Assembly (NCBI GenBank): GCA_030612345.1
Contig: JAUWOB010000014.1
Span: forward strand, 1-11,311
Length of the DNA stretch: 11,311 bases
From: Dehalococcoidia bacterium
Lineage (GTDB): Bacteria > Chloroflexota > Dehalococcoidia > GIF9 > AB-539-J10
Direction: 5' to 3'
Of the stretch, positions 7,290 through 11,311 are shown in pieces. The notes below the pieces were generated by a model, which had not been told where the DNA came from, made no database searches, and was given only the letters and a program-made list of their open reading frames with translations. The position numbers and the translations under genes were made by a program. Each line of letters starts with the position of its first letter. The first letter of the stretch is position 1.

Positions 7290-7374
7290 TATGGGATAAA
7301 GGCAGGGAAGCCGAAGGAGCGTCGCCTTAGCCTGAAATGGAGGACTATTCGGCAGACTGCTCGGACGGTAGGAC

Positions 7375-7593
7375 GTGAAGAAGATTGAGATCTATCAGGC
7401 CTGGTGCAAGAAATGCGGCATCTGCATTGCGTTTTGTCCACAACAGGTTCTGGAAGCAGGATCGCTGTCCTATCCGATTGCAGCACATCCTGAAAAGTGC
7501 ACAGGGTGCAACCTGTGCGAACTCAGGTGTCCCGATTGCGCCATTACCGTATATGAAGATGAGGAAGAGCTAGATGGAAACCCTTCTGCTTGA
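7375..7593 (+). CDS. korD: 2-oxoacid:ferredoxin oxidoreductase, delta (2x4Fe-4S ferredoxin) subunit
   Basis: A 72-residue ferredoxin with two classical motifs: Cys11/14/17/21 (WCKKCGICIAFCPQ) and Cys42/45/48/52 (KCTGCNLCELRCPDC), plus an extra Cys55. In KOR complexes this subunit passes electrons from the TPP and Fe-S centre of the catalytic subunits to free ferredoxin. The start must be GTG at 7375, because an in-frame TAG ends two codons before it and no other start precedes the first Cys motif. The Shine-Dalgarno match is poor (GGACGG at 7363-7368, or GGTAGGA too close). The last 20 bases overlap the start of the alpha subunit gene, so translation is likely coupled. Placement first in a D-A-B-C set is typical of bacterial KOR operons. 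Confidence 0.9.
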   Translation: MKKIEIYQAWCKKCGICIAFCPQQVLEAGSLSYPIAAHPEKCTGCNLCELRCPDCAITVYEDEEELDGNPSA

Positions 7594-8698
7594 AGGAAAT
7601 GAAGCCTGTGTCAGGGGCGCTCTGGCTGCCGGTTGCCGCTTCTACGCAGGCTACCCCATAACTCCTTCCACGGAGATCATGGAGATGATGGCCCGAGAAT
7701 TGCCCAAAGTGGGGGGGATGTTCATACAGATGGAAGACGAGAGCGCTTCCCTGGGCGCTGTCATGGGTGCCTCGCTTGCCGGCCTCAAGGCCATGCCGGC
7801 CACGAGTGGCCCCGGATTCTCCGTGATGCAGGAACACATAGGCTTTGCCTCCATGGCCGAGGTTCCCTGCGTGATTGCACACGTTATGAGGGGCGGCCCC
7901 AGTACCGGTCTTCCCACCCAGCCGTCCCAGGCCGATGTCATGCAGGCTGCCTGGGGAACTCATGGTGACCATCCCATCATTGTCCTCGCCGCTTCGTCAG
8001 CGTACGAAACCTACGAGCTTACCATCAAAGCCTTTAATCTCGCAGAGAGATATCGCACGCCGGTGATACTGCTGTCAGACGCGGTAGTAGCCCACACGCG
8101 AGAGGCAGTGACACTGGTCCAGGCAGATATGGAAATTGAAGAGCGGCCACAGCCGACTGTCTCTCCGGAGGAGTTTCTAGCCTACGGTGACCCGGGCAAC
8201 GGGGTGCCTCCCATGCCTCCATTCGGAGAGGGATATCGTTATCATGTCACAGGTCTCTGTCACGATGTGCGTGGCTTTCCCACCACTCGCAGTGACGAAG
8301 TAGATTTCCTGTTACGGCGGCTCCTCTCAAAGATCTCGCGGGACTCCGATCGGCTCCAGTGGTTCGATTGCTGGCACGAGAATTCCGAGACCATGGTGAT
8401 AGCTTATGGCTGCGTTGCCCGCGCCGCGCTCAGGGCGGTCAGAGAAGCCAGAGACAAGGGACTTGATGTCGGACTAATGAAGCTGAAGGTCCTGTGGCCT
8501 TTCATGTCTACGACGGTAAGCAATGTGCTTGAAAACTGTCGTAGAGTACTTGTGCCAGAGATGAACTTCGGACAGGTTTCACGTGAGGTGGAGAGGGTCA
8601 ATCAGGGCAGATGCGAAATCTTCACTCTCAATAAAGTGGATGGAACAGCGATAACTCCTCCTGAGATAGTTCGAAAGCTTGAGGAAATGCACCCATGA
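7574..8698 (+). CDS. korA: 2-oxoglutarate:ferredoxin oxidoreductase, alpha subunit
   Basis: The 374-residue protein carries the signature YPITPSTE (27-34) and EDESASLGAVMGAS (54-67) of the pyrimidine-binding half of the TPP enzyme. It also has TSGPGFSVMQE (77-87), RGGPSTGLPTQ (106-116) and the C-terminal domain with PEMNFGQ (328-334). With the beta subunit it oxidatively decarboxylates a 2-oxoacid to the acyl-CoA, reducing ferredoxin. Length and motifs fit KorA (about 370-380 residues). Separate A and B genes with a small gamma protein and a ferredoxin favour 2-oxoglutarate, but 2-oxoisovalerate-type enzymes look alike, so the substrate is an inference. The gene overlaps the delta gene by 20 bases and the beta gene by 4 (ATGA). 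Confidence 0.92.
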   Translation: METLLLEGNEACVRGALAAGCRFYAGYPITPSTEIMEMMARELPKVGGMFIQMEDESASLGAVMGASLAGLKAMPATSGPGFSVMQEHIGFASMAEVPCVIAHVMRGGPSTGLPTQPSQADVMQAAWGTHGDHPIIVLAASSAYETYELTIKAFNLAERYRTPVILLSDAVVAHTREAVTLVQADMEIEERPQPTVSPEEFLAYGDPGNGVPPMPPFGEGYRYHVTGLCHDVRGFPTTRSDEVDFLLRRLLSKISRDSDRLQWFDCWHENSETMVIAYGCVARAALRAVREARDKGLDVGLMKLKVLWPFMSTTVSNVLENCRRVLVPEMNFGQVSREVERVNQGRCEIFTLNKVDGTAITPPEIVRKLEEMHP

Positions 8699-9522
8699 AA
8701 CACAAAGAACACCTGATTCGCAAGTATCTGCGTCCCAGCAAGAAGATGCCCACTATCTGGTGTGCCGGTTGCGGGATCGGCATCTTCATGCACGCCCTGG
8801 TTAGAGCCATCGATAGGGCTGGATACGGCAAGGACGATGTGGTTATGGTCTCAGGCAGCGGGTGTTCAAGCCGCATTCCTATCTACCTGGACTTCAATAC
8901 ACTGCACACCACTCATGGCAGGGCGCTCACATTCGCTACCGGAATAAAGCTGGCCAAACCTCGCCTCAAGGTAATCACCATAATGGGCGATGGCGATGCT
9001 ATCGCTATTGGGGGGAACCACCTCATCCATGCCGCCAAGCGGAATATCGAGATTGCAGCCTTTGTCATAAACAACCAGGTTTACGGCATGACGGGAGGAC
9101 AGTGCTCCCCCACCACTGCGCATGGGACGAGGACTACCTCTTCGCCCTATGGAAACCTCGAGTCCGCTTTTGACATTTCCCGAGTGGTTGAGGCTGCAGG
9201 AGCGGCCATGGTTGGCAGAGCAACCGTCTACCACACCCCCTTGCTTGACCGCTTGATAGATATGGCTCTGCACAAGAAGGGATTTGCCCTGGTTGAAGTG
9301 ATTGCCCAGTGCGTCACGTATTCGGGACGCTGGCTGGGGCTGACTTCTCCGGCCGATATGATGCAGTGGCAGAGGGATAACTGCGTCAGAGTCGAAAGGG
9401 CGCAGGGACTAAGTGAGGAGGAGTTGGCCGGCAAGATAGTCATTGGTGTCCTGACGAATCGAGAGCGGCCAACCTACAATGATGAGTACAGAAAGCTATT
9501 CGCAGAAGTATCCAAGATATGA
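8695..9522 (+). CDS. korB: 2-oxoglutarate:ferredoxin oxidoreductase, beta (TPP-binding) subunit
   Basis: The 275-residue protein holds the TPP/Mg-binding signature from GDGD (98-101) to NN (126-127), then VYGMTGGQCSPTT (129-141). Cysteines in WCAGCG (Cys23, Cys26), GSGCSSR (Cys57) and IAQC (Cys206) are those expected to ligate the proximal 4Fe-4S cluster. It is the cofactor half of the decarboxylating active site and pairs with the alpha subunit. The start overlaps the alpha stop as ATGA (8695-8698), with GAGG about 10 bases before it. Length and order match standard KorB. The gamma gene starts inside its last 44 bases. Confidence 0.93.
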   Translation: MKHKEHLIRKYLRPSKKMPTIWCAGCGIGIFMHALVRAIDRAGYGKDDVVMVSGSGCSSRIPIYLDFNTLHTTHGRALTFATGIKLAKPRLKVITIMGDGDAIAIGGNHLIHAAKRNIEIAAFVINNQVYGMTGGQCSPTTAHGTRTTSSPYGNLESAFDISRVVEAAGAAMVGRATVYHTPLLDRLIDMALHKKGFALVEVIAQCVTYSGRWLGLTSPADMMQWQRDNCVRVERAQGLSEEELAGKIVIGVLTNRERPTYNDEYRKLFAEVSKI

Positions 9523-10075
9523 GATAAGGATTGCCGGTTCGGGGGGGCAGGGCATTGTCCTGGCCGGCATAATCCTGGCCGAGGCCGCCCTTTTGGACCG
9601 TAAATATGTCGCCCAGACTGCGAACTATGGCCCTGAGGCCAGGGGAGGCAACTCAGTCTCTGAGGTAGTGATAAGCGATACGGAGATCGACTATCCCTCC
9701 GCGCTGGAGCTGGACCTCCTGGTTGCCCTCTCTCAGGAGGCCTGCGACCGGAACCTCTCAGGCATGAAAGAAGGGGGCTCGGTCATTGTGGATTCAAACC
9801 TGGTCACCAGTGTCCCCTGGCAAACGGCGGCATGTCTGCCCTTCGGGGAAATTGCCCACAAAGCGGGTGACAGAAGAGCCATTAACATGGCGGCTCTTGG
9901 TGCCGTAGCCTCGTTCTGTCCGGTCATCTCTGCCGAATCTATCATCGCAGTTATGGCCAAGAGACTCCCTGCGACCAAGGTGGAGATAAATCGCCAGGCC
10001 TTTGACGAGGCGCGACAAGCAGCCGACAATCTGAGAACACAGCCCCAGGTGTGCCAAAACCAGAGCGAAGCCTGA
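9479..10075 (+). CDS. korC: 2-oxoacid:ferredoxin oxidoreductase, gamma subunit
   Basis: The 198-residue protein has the gamma-subunit markers IAGSGGQGIVLAG (18-30), in the domain thought to contact CoA, and NYGPEARGGNS (49-59). Length is normal for KorC. Two adjacent in-frame ATGs (9479 and 9482) are possible starts, both inside the beta gene, so the overlap is 44 or 41 bases. The Shine-Dalgarno is weak (GAGAG), suggesting translation depends on ribosomes finishing the beta gene. The C-terminal tail after about residue 185 is hydrophilic and probably poorly conserved. It is the last gene of the block. Confidence 0.9.
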   Translation: MMSTESYSQKYPRYEIRIAGSGGQGIVLAGIILAEAALLDRKYVAQTANYGPEARGGNSVSEVVISDTEIDYPSALELDLLVALSQEACDRNLSGMKEGGSVIVDSNLVTSVPWQTAACLPFGEIAHKAGDRRAINMAALGAVASFCPVISAESIIAVMAKRLPATKVEINRQAFDEARQAADNLRTQPQVCQNQSEA

Positions 10076-10368
10076 CGCTTAGATAGGCAGCCAGACAGCT
10101 GCCATTCAGAGTCCCCTGAAGCCTTCGTAACAGCGTGGTTTCCTGACGGCCTCACATTATGTCAAATTAACCTGTACGGCCCGTTTCGGGCGCCGTTCCG
10201 AATCTTCCTCGGGGTCATTCAGCTACCACCGCCACCTGCGGCGTGTTACAGGGTGACAGTGCGGCTATACCGGGAGCGACATATAAGGCGAGAGTCCAGA
10301 ACCGACCCCGGCTCTCACTCAGTTTCTCTTCACTCTACGGGACAGTTGCATCACGTCCGACAGCAGTA
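10076..10368. other. Convergent intergenic region after korC
   Basis: I see no gene here. It separates korC (+) from the beta-helix gene (-), so no promoters are required, only transcript ends. A bulged hairpin at 10176-10196 is the one clear structure. A TTGACA on the minus strand near 10162 has no -10 partner. Confidence 0.5.
10176..10196. terminator. Bulged hairpin, possible terminator of the KOR operon
   Basis: ACGGC+CCG (10176-10183) pairs with CGG (10187-10189) and GCCGT (10192-10196) around a TTT loop, with a two-base bulge. It lies 100 bases after the korC stop between convergent genes. There is no T-run on either side, so intrinsic termination is doubtful. Confidence 0.25.
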
Positions 10369-11205
10369 TTACCCTGGTGAGCCTCTCCCCAACCACAAGT
10401 CCTGACTCCACTCTAAGACAGCCACAATCGGATCAACCAAGCCCACCCTCACCGCTGTTCTTAGAACCTCGTGCTGGGAGATAAAGTTGGCTATGGGGGG
10501 ACTGGTTTTATAATAGAGGGATGCAAACTCGGCGCCCAAGCTGTTAGGCAGCAGGACCACGTCTCTAAACTCTCTCAGGATGTCTATTTCCTTTGCTGTA
10601 TCAGTACCATAGGCTGCGGTAGCGATAAAACAAAGTGGCTGCGGAGGTGGTGGTGAACTTTTATAACCAACAACATCATATCCCGTTCCTTGCAGCATGT
10701 CCAGAGATGGCGTGGTATCCTCTGTTATTATTGCCCAGACATAATCGCTGTCGGTATTGACTCCGCTGTTTGAACACTCGTTCCACACTTCGCCGTCCAA
10801 CCAGGAGAGCCGCAGCGATTTTTCGTCGATGCCTGCATCATTTAATTCATCATCGGTATAGTAGAGCCTTATCTCGATCTCGGTAACCTGGTCAGTATCG
10901 GGAACGTAGACATCGCGGTATTTACCCAGTGAGCTGAAGCCGGTTGGAGGGGACCCGCCGGGATTAGCGTCATACCGAGCCACGGTTACTGTAGCTGTGC
11001 CATCTACTACAACCTCGGTGGCGGCCTCGTCCCTAACATTAACGGTGCCGTAATCGGTTACCGTCTCTGTCTTTACGATTACTAGAGCAGCCCCCAGCCA
11101 GGGCTCGAAATCCACATTGCCGATGACAGCGTTGCCCCTGCCGAGAAGGTTAGTTTGGTGCCATGGCCCGCTCTTATGCCCCCACCAATTTACAGTGGCG
11201 GCCAC
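10369..11205 (-). CDS. Secreted beta-helix protein with CFI-box C-terminus (C-terminal fragment)
   Basis: From GTG at 11205 the frame encodes 278 residues, but this start lies inside a domain. The first 38 residues (AATVNWWGHKSGP ... GNVDFEPWLG) are the typical last rung and cap of a NosD-like right-handed beta-helix. Residues about 45-180 form a beta-rich domain (VPDTDQVTEIEIRLYYTDDELN, WLDGEVWNECSNSGVN) of a kind seen in surface proteins. After a proline linker (PPPPQP) comes CFIATAAYGT (192-201) and SPPIANFI, the CFI-box C-terminal domain. The sequence upstream continues the beta-helix in the same frame through a TAG at 11274-11272, and the protein's N-terminus is outside the window. A gene broken by a nonsense change, a read-through stop, or a sequencing error are the options. 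Proteins of this kind are usually exported; no signal peptide can be seen here. Confidence 0.75.
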   Translation of the reverse strand: MAATVNWWGHKSGPWHQTNLLGRGNAVIGNVDFEPWLGAALVIVKTETVTDYGTVNVRDEAATEVVVDGTATVTVARYDANPGGSPPTGFSSLGKYRDVYVPDTDQVTEIEIRLYYTDDELNDAGIDEKSLRLSWLDGEVWNECSNSGVNTDSDYVWAIITEDTTPSLDMLQGTGYDVVGYKSSPPPPQPLCFIATAAYGTDTAKEIDILREFRDVVLLPNSLGAEFASLYYKTSPPIANFISQHEVLRTAVRVGLVDPIVAVLEWSQDLWLGRGSPG

Positions 11206-11311
11206 GGTCTTGGCTCCCTCGTTGAAGACACCACACGCAGATTTGCGGATGATGGTGTTGAAGTGAGCTTGCTAGGGAGAGCGACCGCATACATATATGC
11301 CTGTATCATCG
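11206..11311 (-). pseudogene. Upstream beta-helix coding sequence containing an in-frame TAG
   Basis: Read in the frame of the downstream gene, the minus strand gives DDTGIYVCGRSP, then TAG (11274-11272), then QAHFNTIIRKSACGVFNEGAKT leading into VAATVNWWG. Both sides look like consecutive rungs of one beta-helix (GIYV..., HFNTI..., GVFN), so the stop falls inside what was one coding sequence. No ATG, GTG or TTG with a ribosome site lies between the stop and 11205, which argues against a separate gene starting here. Confidence 0.6.

Noticed and set aside
10157..10166. Minus-strand TTGACA in the korC/beta-helix gap
   Set aside because: There is no -10 box at 16-18 bases and no minus-strand gene downstream of it to drive.
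1..11311. CRISPR array, tRNA/rRNA, insertion sequence or phage signs
   Set aside because: No regular spaced repeats, no tRNA-like cloverleaf, no transposase or integrase motifs and no terminal inverted repeats were seen.

Overview
The window looks like a bacterial chromosome segment from an anaerobe. The evidence is an oxygen-sensitive 2-oxoacid:ferredoxin oxidoreductase, many 4Fe-4S proteins, sigma-70-like promoters and good GGAGG ribosome binding sites. The mix of M42 peptidases, KOR and a secreted beta-helix protein with a CFI-box C-terminus would fit an uncultivated Chloroflexota (Dehalococcoidia-like) or a similar subsurface lineage. That placement is inference from gene content; no marker gene is present.

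Layout. Positions 1-312 (+) hold the C-terminal end of a membrane-associated glycosyltransferase-like protein, followed by about 430 bases without a gene. An M42 metallo-aminopeptidase follows at 741-1772 (+). Converging on it from the other strand is a two-gene unit with a 4-base ATGA overlap: a metallo-beta-lactamase-fold hydrolase (4004-3006) and a cysteine-rich winged-helix/4Fe-4S protein (3009-2002). A 252-base divergent intergenic region carries promoter candidates for both directions and a palindrome. It leads to a second M42 peptidase (4257-5339, +). After a 372-base gap comes an aldehyde dehydrogenase of the plant-type delta-1-pyrroline-5-carboxylate dehydrogenase (ALDH12) group (5712-7289, +). 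Next is a tightly packed four-gene 2-oxoacid:ferredoxin oxidoreductase set in the order D-A-B-C (7375-10075, +). The right end (minus strand) is the C-terminal part of a secreted beta-helix protein ending in a CFI-box domain. Its reading frame is interrupted by an in-frame TAG at 11274-11272.

How the genes may work together (inference). The M42 peptidases release amino acids from peptides. The ALDH12-type enzyme would oxidise glutamate-semialdehyde/P5C (from proline or arginine) to glutamate. After deamination to 2-oxoglutarate, the KOR complex would make succinyl-CoA, CO2 and reduced ferredoxin. This reads as a peptide and proline/glutamate fermentation island. The second M42 gene and the P5C dehydrogenase/KOR block are preceded by nearly identical promoter elements (TTGACA, 17 bases, TAGCATTCT), which supports a shared regulon. 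The MBL/Fe-S pair between them has no function I can name and is the best candidate for something undescribed.
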